DNA of 64,000 nt. Source: Cryptomeria japonica. Taxonomy: Eukaryota > Streptophyta > Pinopsida > Cupressales > Cupressaceae. The stretch covers positions 613,414,755-613,478,754 of the forward strand of contig NC_081409.1 in assembly GCF_030272615.1 (NCBI RefSeq). Reading direction: 5' to 3'. The first letter of the stretch is position 1. Each line of letters opens with the position of its first letter. Below are positions 22,129-34,700 of the stretch, in pieces. Made by a program: the position numbers and the translations under genes. The notes under the pieces are model-generated. The model saw only the letters and a program-made list of their open reading frames with translations. It had not been told where the DNA came from and ran no database searches.

Positions 22129-24701
22129 CTACCCACCCCCCTCCGCTGTACCTCCTCCACCTGAACCTCCTACCTCCCCTCCTCTCGGTGGCCTAAAACC
22201 CACTGATTCACCTGTCTGCTAGCTTTGTGTGGGCTGCTGACTCCGTGTCCTATGAGATCAAACACTCTCAATGTATGAAGTTGCTCATTGTGCCACATGT
22301 ACTACTCTGTGATATAATCCTCTGTAGCACTCTACCTCTCGAGCTTCCCTCTCTGCTCTATCTTGCTGCTGTATAATATTAGTGTATATCTGCCCAAGCC
22401 TTACAAGAACCAACACCTGGTGGGCTGCATCCCTCTCCCCTTGCAGGCGTATCACATCTACCTCTGCCCTTTGCACTCTACCCCATAGCCCCTCTAGATT
22501 ATCATCTTGCTAATGGATAACATCCTGAAGGGCCGCTATAGTTGTCCCTATCTGTGCCTCCTCTAACATCCACTCAAACTCCTCCCTCTCCCGCCTCAAG
22601 GCATCCACCTCTGTCCTCATTGTATGGAGGCTCTCTATCAAGTTTGGTATCTCTTGCATCAATCGCTCCACCTCTGCCTCCAGACTCTCCCTACCAGCTC
22701 TCTCTACCTGAAGCTCATCCTCAACAGAATGGAGCCTCCCTCGAGTAGTATCTCTCTCCTCCTACACTCTGTCAAAATCAACCTGTGATATCCCTCCCCT
22801 CTCCTCCCCTTGTGCCTCGGGAACATCCATAGGTACAACATCCTCTCCCCTGCCACCCATGACCTCTGCGGCCTCTCCTACTGGTGCTCCCTCTCCCTCT
22901 CCCTCTCCCTCCTCTGGATCCCTCCTCCATACCACAATCACTCTCCTCTACTGACCACCAGCACCACAACTCTCTCCCCTGGGCTATTATCCTCACCACC
23001 AACTAGCTGGTCTACAGCTGTTTGTAGCTCATCATCCTCCAAAACTCTAGGAATGGTAAGACGTATTAGCAAGTGCCCCTCCCACCAGCTCCTATATCCT
23101 CCTATCATCCCTGGATCCTCACCTGCCCCCATCTTCTCATCCCAAACCAAATGAGACACTGTCTGAAAACAGGTCCTGCCCTCTAATGGAATCACCATCG
23201 GGTGCCAATATCTCACCTCTCATGTAATCCGAGGATACACTGGGATATCCCCCACTATATCCTAAACCTATCTGAGTTGTCTCGCCACCCTGTACGATCC
23301 ATAATACTCCATAATGTACATTGATCTCCCAAACATCAACATCTCCACCCCATCCTAGTGCAGCTGTCAGTCACCCCTCCATCTCTCACACCCCAAAAAC
23401 AACCACCATGTAAACTACATAAGCTCATCCAGAATCCTGTGCCAAAATCATACAAACCCTATATGAGTATAGTGCAATAGCCCCCTATACCTATCCACAT
23501 ATGATTGTCGAGCCCACCTATCTAGTACACCTAGTGGTAGAGTAACCGCAATGTGCTCCCAAGCCCAGATATGAAGAAGTGTCACTCTTGCCAACAAACT
23601 AGCATACTCCCTATACACCACCAGATGCATATCATGATATAACTGAGCTAACATCGCAGCTCCCCATGCATACTGCACACCATCATGAACCATAAAATAA
23701 AGGCACCTGGTCCATCCAACATGATATCCATGCTAGCCTAGGTCAGGTATGATCCGCTTGCTCAAGAATCCACAAATCACCAATACCAAGCAAGGAATCT
23801 ATCGAATCCCCATCGCCCTACCCAAGTGCATCCTACTCCTGTCCATCATTAGTGGGGTCTCATACTCACAAACCTCCTAAAGATAAAAATCTATTGCATC
23901 CAAGTGGTACTCTGGGATGACACCACGAATGAGGATCTTCAAGATCCTCCACACATCCAAAAGAGTCACTGTCACCTCGCCAGTAGGAAGATGGAAGGTG
24001 TTATACTGACTATCCCACCTCTCAACTAAAGTTGTCATCATCACAGTATGAACCCGTATCCTTGACCACCTACCCACATTTGAATCCTAGGGTAGCTAAC
24101 ACCTCCAACTCATCACACCCCAACTCCCAAAATAAATTTATAGTAGCGGGCCAATGCTCCCTCGAAGCCAACAACCCCATCTCCACCTGCATCCACCAAA
24201 CAAATTCATTATTTCCATGTCCACAAGTCCTATTCTACCCTCCGAAACTAGCCATACCCTCACCTTATCCCAAAAATTTTAAAACTAAACCTAACCCTCC
24301 CCCTCCAAAGCGCACGCGCTGATTTGTCCAGCGCTCACACCAAAACTGTGGCACTCGTGCCAATCTACAGGAACTCACGCTAACAGATAAAGCTTACCTC
24401 CCTATCCCTCCCTCCAACCTCCATCAACGTGAGCACCTGTGCACGCGAACGTCCGCGTAAACCCTTGAGCAACCACGTCGAAGCGTGACCACCCGCGCTA
24501 ACCCATTGGCGCGTGCACTGAAACAGTGATCAACGCGTGTGCCTCGCTAACTCTAAGCCCTAAAATTAACCCTAATTCTACCCCTACCCTAAAAATTTCA
24601 AAAAAGGGAATGGTCCTACATACCGGTGCTCCATAGCTAGTGGGTCTGTCGAACTGTCGGATCCTCTCGATGCGATGGTCACATGTAAGAATGAAATCCA
24701 T
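22129..24701 (-). pseudogene. Antisense plant mobile domain (PMD) protein with coiled-coil tail, inside GYP-G
   Basis: Read on the minus strand. A short first exon starts at ATG 24701 (MDFILTCDHRIERI) and is followed by a consensus donor GTATGT at about 24624. An acceptor CCCTAG near 24092 opens the PMD: LVERWDSQYNTFHLPTGEV, then VQYAWGAAMLAQLY and LLHIWAWEHIAVTLP (about 24030-23530), which match the conserved core of PMD/aminotransferase-like plant mobile domain proteins. The domain continues to about 23000. A linker rich in Arg/Gly follows, then about 150 residues of heptad-like coiled coil (about 22760-22290), with a stop at 22131-22129. Several in-frame stops (for example after FYL near 23878) and at least one frame change show decay. 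Known: PMD genes are carried by several plant transposons, and Tat elements often hold antisense ORFs here. Inferred: the exon structure. Confidence 0.75.
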
Positions 24702-25054
24702 CTTTCCTTCTCTCCTTCTAGGCTCTGAGTGGCTCCAAGGCTTGTGTGTAACAATGACTCCTCATTGGGCCCTTTGTGGCTTATATGGGCCCTCGCGAGG
24801 GCCTATTTCCTCCGTGGTCTTGCATCTTCTATTCTATCTTCTAGATTTTCTACATCTACTTCTTATTTCTTTTTCACTTATCTCCTCCACTCAAATTCTT
24901 TCTTCTTTATTTTTGAGAATTTTTTTCGTCAATTTTTTTGACAAAATTCTTGAGGGGGCATACACCTCCCACACTTTACGCTAGCACATCTATTTCTTCT
25001 TCTTCTATCTTCTACCCATCGCCGAATTTTCTGCTGCGTAAAAGAGGGGCAAAA
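24702..25054. other. Region between antisense gene start and GYP-G 3' LTR, with polypurine tract
   Basis: On the minus strand a TATA-like CATATAAGCC (about 24784-24793) lies roughly 85 bp upstream of the antisense ATG, next to a GC-rich palindrome around CCCTCGCGAGGG (24790-24801); it may be the antisense promoter. The plus-strand tract AAAAGAGGGGCAAAA (25040-25054) directly precedes the LTR. Confidence 0.45.
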
Positions 25055-26320
25055 TGTAGACACTTAAAAATAATTATTATAATTAATTTTAAATTCTTGA
25101 CATAATTAATTTATTAATTATGCCAATTTTTAATTCTCCTCAATATTAATTAATTATAATTAATATTGTCACTATAGTCTATGATTATAAATCAATCCCC
25201 TTTTATTCTTCTAAAAATCCTCAATATTAAATCTTTTCAAAATCCTCCTGTTAACTAATTAATTTCAATTAATTAGTTAGCCTAAGTGATTCCTACAAAT
25301 CACCTTTTCCTAATCCATCATTAACCTAATAAATTCTTCTAGAAACTCCCTAAGCTCACTTGACATTATTCTTCTAATTTTTAAATTCCCTCCACTTATT
25401 CTCTCTCCTTGTCAAATCCCCCTACAAATCTTATCTACCCTAATCCCACCTAATCTTTCCTCTAAACTCTCTCATAATGAGTTGCTAGTGGCTAATCATC
25501 ATGATTAGCCACAAAGTCAACTCCTTGTCCCTTCCATCCAACCACTCTCCTTAAATGCCCTTTTCCTAGGTGAATGTGAGATTTATCTCACATTCCTCTA
25601 GGCATCTCATCTTCCAAGAAAATTTTAATTCCTCCTTAGTCCTCCAATTCCCATGAGCATCCTTTTTGAATAATTTTTAATTCTTCCTTTTCATTCCTCA
25701 AGAAATGTCCCATCCCTTGCTCTTCTCAAGGCACATTGGAAAGTCTTCCCAATGTACCTTGAGGAGTGTGGAGACAAGAAATTCCTTTAAGACATATCTC
25801 TTGGTCTCCACACCTCCTCTTGGGCCTTGTGTGGGCTCATAGGGAATCTTGACCCTCCATCTTGGGTTAATCCTAGCCCTTCATTTCTCCTCCTCTCTCC
25901 CTATAAATTGAGGACTCCATCCTCTCACATTTCATCTCTAGTTTTAGAAACTTCATGCTGTTAGTTTGTGCCTAGAAAACCATCTTTGCACCCTCATCAT
26001 GCCAAAGTTATCCTTCATCCATAATTAGCCATAGTATCCATCTTATCCTTCAAATCCATCACATCCATTTGTGCACAATGTTGGAGAGCCAACCACATCA
26101 AGAAATCTATGAGTAAATAAACATCACGTTGGAGTCATTTGGGTGCACTTTGACTTCATCCAAGCTCCATCAGAGGGAGAAGGTAAAGGTTTGTAAGGTA
26201 AAAGTATTTGTCTTCATGTTTTTTATGTGATTTGATTTATGCTTCATGTTTTATATGTTTTAGTGTTTTGATTTGCATACTAACTATCCAAATCCACCTT
26301 GCTTGTTTTTCCCGTCTTCA
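25055..26320 (+). repeat. GYP-G 3' LTR (1266 bp)
   Basis: It starts TGTAGACACTT after the polypurine tract and ends GTCTTCA, an imperfect inverted repeat of the start (TGTAGAC / GTCTTCA). A TATA box (TATAAAT, 25912-25918) and transcribed-type sequence follow in order. The right boundary is placed where homology to the V-type LTR begins (26321). The second LTR is outside the window. Confidence 0.7.
25912..25918 (+). promoter_or_regulatory. TATA box of GYP-G LTR
   Basis: CTATAAATTGAGGA after a pyrimidine-rich stretch, typical of plant LTR promoters. Confidence 0.5.
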
Positions 26321-26572
26321 CCATGTCTTTGACATAACCAAATGATCTCCAGATGATAACAAGTCATCACCAACTTCTTGAGCTATCAGTGAAACATATA
26401 TCGGTAACTGTGCATAAGCCAATATCCATATCGGGACCACAATGTGTCGGTTCATCAACAAACCAATATAACCAAAGTGACAAATCAACAATGTAGACCT
26501 CTAGAAAGATAAGTGTTGACATCAATGGCAAAACCAATGCAACACATGAAGAATTCATCCATAATACCAATA
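26321..26572 (-). repeat. COP-V': V-type copia LTR, interrupted by GYP-G
   Basis: On the minus strand it begins TATTGGTATTATGGATG (canonical TGTTGG) at 26572 and matches the COP-V LTR through CATTGATGTCAACACTTATC and the GATGATAACAAG region to GGTTATGTCAAAGACATGG at 26321. The last ~45 bp of the LTR are absent on the right side, because GYP-G ends exactly there. The missing part should lie left of GYP-G, outside the window. Whether this is a solo LTR or one end of an element cannot be told. It interrupts COP-Y pol. Confidence 0.75.
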
Positions 26573-28899
26573 GTATGATCAAAAGGAAAGGAACTATATC
26601 ATTGGATGGTAAGAACAATACTGGCAATATTTATTATGTTGAAGGTTTGAAGCATAATCATTTGAGTGTAGGACAATTGATAGGTAAGGGATTTCACCTA
26701 TAGTTCAAGGATGGAAAATGCAAAATCATTAAAAGATTTGGCTTGGAGATTGCAATCGGTACACAGACAAAAGGTAATATATTTCATTTGAACTCCGGCG
26801 AGAAGATATGTTTGATTACACAAATTGATGAGAGTTGGCTATGGCATAAAAGGTCGTGTCATGTGAATTTTGATTGCATTTTGAAGATCAGTTCAACTAA
26901 GGATGTTAGAGATATACCTAAGATTATGAAGCCCTATAATCCGATATGTAAGGAAAGTCAAATGGGTAAACAGGTCAGAACCTCTTTTAGGAGTATACAA
27001 GATAAATCAAATGATGTTCTTGATCTTATTCATACTGATTTGTGTGGCCCGTCTAGAGTTAAAAATTTTCATGGTGATAGATATTTCATGCTAATCATTG
27101 ATGATTATTCTAGAATGATGTGGGTTACTTTTTTGAAAGAAAAATCTGAAGCATTTGAAAAGTTTAAAATCTTTAAGCCTAAGGTGGAAATTGAGATAGG
27201 ATTGAAGATTAAATGTTTGAGATTAGATCATGGTGGAGAATTTACATCCGGTGAGTTTAATAACTTTTGTGACAAGCATGGTATAAGAAGACAATTTTCT
27301 GCTCCCTAGACACCTCAGCAAAATGGAGTTGTGGAAAGGAAAAACAGAACTATCTTGGATGATGCCAGAACAATGATGATGGAAGCTAATCTACCTCATA
27401 ACTATTGGAGAGAAGTAGTGAGTACATCAGTTTATACATTCAACATAGTACATATCAAAGGAGAAACTGATAAGACACCTTATGAATTATGGTTTGGCAA
27501 TACACCTACAGTTAAGTATTTCAAAAATTTTGGTAGTAAATTTTATATCAGGAGAGATGATACCATTAGGAAATTTGATCCTAGATGTAATAAAGGCATA
27601 TTTCTTGCTTATTCTAATGAAAGTAAAACATATAGATGTTATAACAAGAGATTGCAAAGAATTGTGGAGAGTGCTAATGTCAAAGTAGATGAGCTAAACA
27701 AAAGTCAAATCAGAGTTTATGAGAAGGAACCGACAATGGAAATGAATATATATGAACTTGTAGCACCTTTACTGGAACAGGGAAGAGGAATAGAGAGTCA
27801 AAAGACTCCTAGGTATGTGAGATTGAATCATTTTGAAGATCAAATCATTCAGGACAAGAGCAATGGAGTGATGACAAGAAGAAAACTTACAACTAATGAG
27901 GTATGTTTAATTTTACAAGTTGAACTGGTATAAGTAATTGAAGAATGTAAAGATGAACATTGGTTAAAAGCTATAGAATAAGAGTTAGATCAGATTGAGA
28001 AAAATAACACATGGACTTTGGTTCCCTGACCTAAAAATAAATATGTTATTGAAACTAAATGGGTTTTTAGGAATAAATTGAATGAGGATGGTAAAATTAT
28101 AAGGAATAAGGCTATATTAGTTTGTAAAGGATATTCTCAAAAGTAAGGAATTGATTATGGAGAGACTTTTGCACCGGTAGCTAGGATTGAAGCTGTAAGA
28201 TTATTTCTTGCCTATGCTGCTTATCAAAACTACAAGGTTTATCAAATGGATGTTAAATGTGCATTTATGAATGGGGATCTTTATGAGGAAGTTTATATTG
28301 AGAAGCCTGATGGTTTTTCACTATCAAATGATACATATATGGTTTGCAGGTTAAGGAAAGCAATATATGGATTGAAACAAGCACCTAGAGCTTGGTATGC
28401 AAGGTTGGATAAATATCTTTTGAAGCTTGGTTTTACTAAGGGCAATGCTGACAGTAATTTATATTACAAAATCATTGATAATGATATACTGATTGTTGAA
28501 GTATTTGTTGATGACATTATTTTTGGAGGTGAAGATAAATTATGCATAGAATTTTCTAAGAACATGGAAAAAGAATTTGAGATGTCTATGATTGGTGAGA
28601 TGAAATTTTTCTTAGGTTGGCAGATTAATCAGATTGACAAAGGTATTTTTATCTGTCAAACTAAATATGCTAAGGAATTGTTGAATAAATTTGGTATGGG
28701 AGATTCTAAACTAGTAAGTACACCTATGGTTTAAGTGAAAAATTGACAACAAAAGATGTTTCTACACTAGTAAATCCTACAAGATACAAATCTATGATTG
28801 TAGGTTTGCTTTATTTGACTCAGACTAGGCTTGACGTTATGAATTCTCTTTATATTGTTTCAAGATTTTAGAGTCATCCTAGATAAAATCATGAGATGG
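26573..28899 (+). pseudogene. COP-Y pol: integrase and reverse transcriptase
   Basis: The GAG-pre-integrase stretch (YYVEGLKHN, about 26636) leads to the integrase HHCC region (SWLWHKRSCHVNFDC and CKESQMGK; one zinc Cys is now Ser). It continues with HTDLCGP, RLDHGGEF (where the family has RSDQGGEF) and VERKNRT. A TAG at 27307-27309 sits where the family has Gln (SAP*TPQQNG). RT has YQMDVKCAFMNGDLYEEVYI (about 28230-28290), [19 protein letters not shown] and FVDDIIFGG (about 28504-28530). Stops at 27931, 28018, 28143 and 28732 and frame changes inactivate it. Sequence breaks at the COP-B target (GATGG) between RT and RNase H. Confidence 0.9.
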
Positions 28900-29346
28900 T
28901 GTTGGTGTAAATAAATATTCATTTTGGATATTATTACACTTACTTAAGTTAACTTAGGATAATGTATCTCTTTGTAGTTTGGATTTGAGACACTTAGGGA
29001 AGTGTGCACTTAGGGATAGAGCTTGTAGGAGAAATTCCACCTTTTGTGGTCTTATTTTTCTGTTACACTCCACATTCAGTGGGTCATCCACCTCTTGTGG
29101 AATATTATATTATTTCTCCTACCTACCCTTAGTATTTCTTACCTACCCTTGTTTCTCATTGAGCCACATGTCATATTTGTGTGCTCATACATCCATATGG
29201 CCTTGCCTATATAAGCAGGCCTCTATTCATTGTATTGGTTAATCCAGTTGATCATTTGCATATTGATGAGAATACAGTTTGTTCTTGTCATCTTATTGTC
29301 TCATTTATGCTTTTCATTGTGCCCTTGATCTTGGCAAAATCCTACA
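28900..29346 (+). repeat. COP-B 5' LTR (447 bp)
   Basis: TGTTGGTGTAAATAAATATTC to CCTACA, with a TATA box TATATAA at 29208-29214 (TTGCCTATATAAGCAGGC). The target GATGG precedes it. Confidence 0.95.
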
Positions 29347-29358
29347 TGGTATCAGAGC
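29347..29358 (+). other. COP-B primer-binding site (initiator-Met tRNA)
   Basis: TGGTATCAGAGC begins directly at the LTR end, with no spacer. Confidence 0.9.
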
Positions 29359-30852
29359 TATTGGGGCTTCATTGATCAGTTTTTGGAGACATCGTGGAAG
29401 GCTTCTATTTTCGGATTTGGGGATCTTCATTTTTTGGGGGCGTCATACAGCGATTTGGACATCACCGTTGAATCCGGGAGGCCGTTTCCATAAATTTCGA
29501 CTATAAAGTCGACCTATTTTGGTGAGAAATTTTTTTTCCCCATTTTGGCTATTATCGTACGGATTTCAAAAAAAAATTTAAAAAACATTTATTTTTTTCA
29601 AAAACAAAATTTCAAAAAATTTCAAAAAAAAAAAAAAAAAAAAGCTTTTTGTTTGGGGGTCCGTAGACCCCCCATACACTGTACCTGCGTGTCGCAGGTT
29701 TTGCAGTGCCGCTCTGAATGTCGTGCCGCCGTTGTGCTCCCTCCCGCTGCCGTCGATCTCCACCGTGACCCGTGCCGCATACACATCACTGGCCGTCGCC
29801 GCCGTGCAGGTCCTCCCGCCGCCGCCCGCACTAAGATCTGCCACCACCAAGCTCCCTCCCACCAGTCTTCGTCCACCGCCACCGGTCCTCGGCTCCCGGC
29901 CCACCGGGATCTCTCGTCTCCGGCAGCACCTCCTTCGCTGGCGACCACCTAAACCAGGCGGCACCCACGTCTGCCACATGGCAGGCAGCCATTGGCCCAC
30001 GGGAAAACCCTACCCCTGCACGCCACATCATCGCGCCATGTCAAAAAGCCACGCAGTCGTTCGTACAGTGCCACGTCATCCGTACGGTCTGCACAGTCAA
30101 TAGTCCGTACAATACGGACACCCAATCAGCAGGGAGGCAAATTTTTTGTGATGGTCATACGGCTGTCAAATTTAACACAGTGACTCGCTGACATCAGCAC
30201 CACATCAGCACTTTTTTGAAAAATTTTAACCCCTCTCCATTGGGCTTTTCAGTTTTGCAGTCCAACTTTGAAAGGCCATATCTTGCTCATTTTTGCTCCT
30301 TTTTTGGTGCAATTTTTTTTGAAATGGGCTAGAATTTTGTGATCTTCGCAGTGGTGTGGTTATCTTCTGATTTTGGTGCACAAGTTTTTTGGAATTTTTG
30401 GATTCTCTCAGCTGTACCTGTCCAATCCTCAATTTTGCAACTTCAAAGGCCTCATTTGAGCTCATATGACCTTCTTTTTAGGTGCCGTTTTTTTTGAAAG
30501 TGCTTATTTTTTTGTTTACTTTCAGAATCTATGATTAGATTTTAGAGATTTTGAGTGAAAATTGTACTTTCAGATATTGGTCTTATTTGGCCTATTAGAC
30601 ACTTGTAAATTGCTTGGATCTTAGTTAGATCTCTTGCATTATCAGTTTGAGACTCTTTTGGCCTTATTGAGGTAGTTGTAAAATTATAAATCAGAAGTCC
30701 ACTTTGCCATTTTTTGCAAGTGGCCCATTGTATACACACTACTTATAAAGTGCCAAATCATCACATTTGGGGGGGGTTCTTTGATTGAGTGAATTTGGGG
30801 GGGTGTCTTGTGTGATTGTGCCTCTCTTTGTGCTCTTTCCATTCTTGTTGCA
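29359..30852 (+). other. COP-B leader with GC-rich island
   Basis: The 1.5-kb untranslated leader has an A/T-homopolymer section (29570-29645), then about 450 bp of strongly GC-rich sequence (29650-30110), and then T-rich sequence. Open frames run on both strands through the GC-rich island but look like low-complexity Pro/Arg/Ala by-products of composition. The island also contains GTCCGTAC and CCGTACAATACGG-type palindromic words. It could be an old captured sequence; no domain is recognisable. Confidence 0.7.
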
Positions 30853-31794
30853 ATGAGTCCTAATAAGTTTCCACCATTAACTCCACATAATTATGCATCA
30901 TGGAAAATTAAAGTATGGAGTAAACTAATGGAAAAGGGTCTCACACACTACATAGATGGAACAATAACAGCACCACTTAATCCTAAGGCTGATCCAATTG
31001 CTCAATTAGAATGGCTCACAAATAATTGCATGGCTCTTGGAACCTTACGCAAGTATGTATCAGATGACCTCATTTTTCACATTGAGAAGTGTAAAACAAT
31101 CAAAGAGGCTTGGGATATGTTTCAAAAATTGTATGGACAAGTTGATGAAATCAGAGGCTATCAGATTGACAATGAGCTCACCAACTTCGATCCCAAGAGT
31201 TTTGATACAATCCAAGATTATGTCACCAAAGAAAATGAGCTAAGAGCAAAGCTAAAGGATTGTGGAATTGACAAAAAGGATGCTCAGTTGATCTTCAACT
31301 TGTTGGATAAGCTTGCACCAGAATATGCAGCATTTGTGTCTAGCTTCCAAACTCATCATTTGACAGTGGGGAGTTCTTATGTTATGCCTTCATTTGATGC
31401 TTTCACAGAAATGATAATATTGGAACAAACTAAGTTGTTAAACATGGGGTTTCTCAAGTCTTCAAAGTCCAAGGCTTTGGTAGGAAATCAAGGAAATCAA
31501 GGAAGTCAAGGCAAAGATTCCAACAAGAAGAAGAAGCAATGCAAGTCTAAGCCACACCAAGAAAAAGGACAATCATCCTCTCCATCACAAGGCAATTTTT
31601 CATCCTCTTCCAAGAAGGGGACACCACCTAAGAAGGATAAACCAACTTGTGCATATTGCAAAAAGTATGGTCATGATGAGCATCGATGCCATGCAAAGCA
31701 AGTTGATGAGTTAACCAATCTTCTCAAGAAAAACAACATCAACTTGCCATCCGCCTACACAAAGAAGGATTCAACTCCTTCCTCTTCCTCATAG
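30853..31794 (+). pseudogene. COP-B gag
   Basis: It starts at ATG 30853 (MSPNKFPPLTPHNYASWKI), a typical copia UBN2-type gag start. The central helical domain continues through LYGQVDEIRGYQIDNEL and ends in a Ser/Lys/Gln-rich linker. An intact zinc knuckle CAYCKKYGHDEHRC (C-x2-C-x4-H-x4-C) lies at about 31650-31690. The frame ends at TAG 31792-31794 in a Ser-rich run. The protease frame continues in phase after it (31795 is in frame), so the stop may be a point change or a real gag terminator. Confidence 0.9.
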
Positions 31795-34700
31795 TCTAAG
31801 GGAAAAGGGCAAGCATTTGTGGCTACAACAAGTTCTTCACAGCAATGGATACTTGACTCAGGTACCTCATATCACATGGGTTCTACAAAGGAGCAGTTTT
31901 CTTCATTGGAGCCATCTAAGGTACCTCACATTTACATAGGTGATGACATACATGTAGAGGTTGAAGGGAAAGGTTCAGTTGACATGGATGATGGAACATT
32001 TGAGAATGTTCTCTATGTTCCTAACTTGTCTACCAGCCTTCTCTCCATCTACCAAATCACTCACTATTGGAATGGGAAAAAGGTTGAGTTTACACCAGAT
32101 TCAGTTGTGGTAAAGGAACTTGATCATGATGCCTTGGTAGCAGTGGGACAAGTCAATGACAAATCAAGGCTTTATTCATTCTCCCACTTTGTGCCAAGTT
32201 CACCTTCTAGGGCCTTGCTTACTCATTCAAATTCAGAAAGTAAGCTATGGCATGAGCGGTTTGGTCACCTCAACTACCGCTATCTTCAGCAGTTAAGCAC
32301 TAAAGACATGGTCACAGGTCTACCTCGAATCAATTTTTCAGAGGGTGTATGTTCAGGTTGTTCCATGGGCAAGCATCCTGAAGAGAAGTTTGATAAAGGG
32401 AAAACTTGGAGAGCTTTGGAAGTTCTTCAACTTGTTCACAGTGATGTAGCAGGTCCATTTCCAGCACCTTCATTCAGTAAAGCCCACTATGTTCTTACCT
32501 TCATTGATGACTACTCCCACTTCACTTGGGTCTACTTTCTCATTCATAAGAGTGAAGTATTTGACAGATTTCAGGACTTCAGGACTCGTGTGGAGAAGCA
32601 ATCAAGGAAATTGGTCAAGATTCTTCGCACAGATAATGGAAGGGAATATGTGAACAAGAGACTTGAGGATTTTTGTACATTTGAGGGGATTGATCTTTAG
32701 CATTCTATAGCATACACTCCATAGCAGAATGGGGTTGCAGAATGCAAGAATAGAACTCTTAAAGAAATGGCTAGCTGTATGATACATGCACATTCTCTTG
32801 ATCCTGCCTTTTGGGCAGAGGCTATCAATTGTGCCACACACATCCAGAATCGGGTTCCTCACAAAGCTTTACAAGGTATTACTCCTTTTGAAGCTTGGGT
32901 TGGTAGGAAACCGATTGTGAGACATTTCAGAGTCTTTGGGTGTCCAGCATGGGCTCGCATACCTCCACAAAAACGCAAGGCATTGGAACCTCAGAGTCGA
33001 CCTTGCATATTTGTTGGATATCCTGAGGGTGTTAAGGCATATAGATTGATGGATCCAGAGACACATGAGGTATTCATTGAGAGGAGTGTTCACTTTGAGG
33101 AAAGCTCTCCTAGCTTAGCCTCTCTACCTCCTCCACCTTCCTCCATTGTGGATAGTGATGTTAGTGATTCAGATGATGAGACTCCCTCAACTCCGACTAG
33201 CAGGGTTACACCTCCGCAGGGTCCACTTGCAGTTGAGGAGCCTCGTTCTCCACCTCCACCTAGACCTCATTGGGCTCGACAGACACTTGAGTCTGCGGGT
33301 TCTCTTGTTGGGGATCCTTCAGATACATAGAGAACTCGATCACAACATTAGGATCTTCCACATGCATTCATTGCTACCACTTCTGATCCACAAACATTCA
33401 GGGAAGCATCAGGGGTTCCTGAGTGGGACCAAGCTATGGAGGAGGAGTATAGTTCCTTGATGAGGGACAACACATGGGATCTAGTCCATCTCCCTAAGGG
33501 GAGAAAGATGGTTTGATGTAAGTGGATCTATCAGACCAAGTTTGTAGCAGATGGTAGTGTGGATAAGTATAAGGCTCGACTTGTTGCAAAAGGTTTTTCT
33601 CAGGTTGCAGGTGTTGACTATACTGAGACCTTTGCCCCTGTAGCCAAGATGAACTCCATTCGTTTGACACTTGCTATTTCTACAGCTCATGGTTGGGTTG
33701 TACATCAGATGGATGTGAAGAGTGCTTTTCTTCATGGTGATCCTGATGAGGAGATTTATATGGAGCAGCCACAGGGTTTCATCCAGGATACTTCCTTGGT
33801 TTGCAGACTAAGGAAATCTCTCTATGGCCTTAAGCAGGCCCCCAGGGCTTGGTATGCCAAGATGGATTCCTTTCTTCTCTCCGCAGGGTTCACCAGGTGT
33901 CATTCCGATCTGAATGTCTACATTTTGCGATAGGATGACTCTCACTTGATACTTGTGCTCTATGTTGATGACTTGATCATTACAGGGAGTACTTCATCCA
34001 TCATTAGCAGGGTCAAATCTGCTTTGCATGACAAATTTGCTATGACTGACTTGGGTCTTTTGCACTACTTTCTCAGGATAGAGATTTCACAGTCACCTTC
34101 CAGGATTACACTATCACAGCCCAAGTATGCTCTTGATCTACTTGCATGCTTTCATATGGCTGATTGTAAGCCTGCCCTGACTCCCTTTCTTTCAGGAGTC
34201 AAGCTTGAGGCTCAGTGTTCTTCTCCACCAGTTGATGCCACTTTGTATCGTCAGCTTGTGGGTAGTCTCATCTACTTGACTCATACACGCCCTGATATTT
34301 CATTTGCAGTTGGCATGGTTTCCCACTTCATGCAGGATCCACATGAGCTTCATTGGAAAGCCACCAAACGTATCCTTCATTAAATCCAGGGTACACATCA
34401 CTATGGGATTCACTATGCAGCAGGCACGGGACTTCGCTTGGTTGGTTACACAGACTCCGATTGGGCTGGCGATCTTGTTGATCGTAAGTCTACTTTTGGT
34501 TACAGTTTTCACCTTGGTTCAGGCCCCATTTATTGGCAGAGCAAGAAGCAACATGCTATTGCTCTCTCTTTGACTGAGGCTAAGTATCGAGGCACTATTA
34601 ATGCAGTGACTAAGACCATTTGGCTCCAGCAGATTCTCACAGAGTTTGGTTTCACCACTCCACGGCTGACAGTTCTACATTGTGACAATCAGAGTGCTAT

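Larger units (their letters stand above)
8226..26320 (+). mobile_element. GYP-G: Ty3/gypsy Tat-type element with antisense PMD gene
   Basis: Visible parts are gag C-terminus and protease (8270-9268), a 6.7-kb COP-A insertion, then post-protease, RT, RNase H, a second archaeal-type RNase H, integrase (15974-20388), a long 3' spacer with an antisense gene (24701-22129), a polypurine tract (25040-25054) and a 3' LTR (25055-26320). The dual RNase H and the antisense gene between pol and the 3' LTR are hallmarks reported for the Tat lineage (for example Grande). The left half, with 5' LTR and gag start, lies beyond the GYP-H insertion. Flank CCATG (26321-26325) is the predicted target duplication. 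Confidence 0.85.

Noticed and set aside
22810-23154. Plus-strand Ser/Leu-rich frame in GYP-G
   Set aside because: It is the shadow of the minus-strand PMD protein and its Arg/Gly-rich linker.
24498-24623. Continuation of the antisense first exon as one uninterrupted 67-codon protein
   Set aside because: A consensus donor GTATGT follows YGAP and the downstream residues lose any PMD similarity; the stretch is better read as intron.
29578-30103. Overlapping Pro/Arg/Ala-rich frames on both strands in the COP-B leader
   Set aside because: They occur on both strands at once and are low complexity, so they reflect composition and not coding. The GC-rich island itself is kept as a finding.
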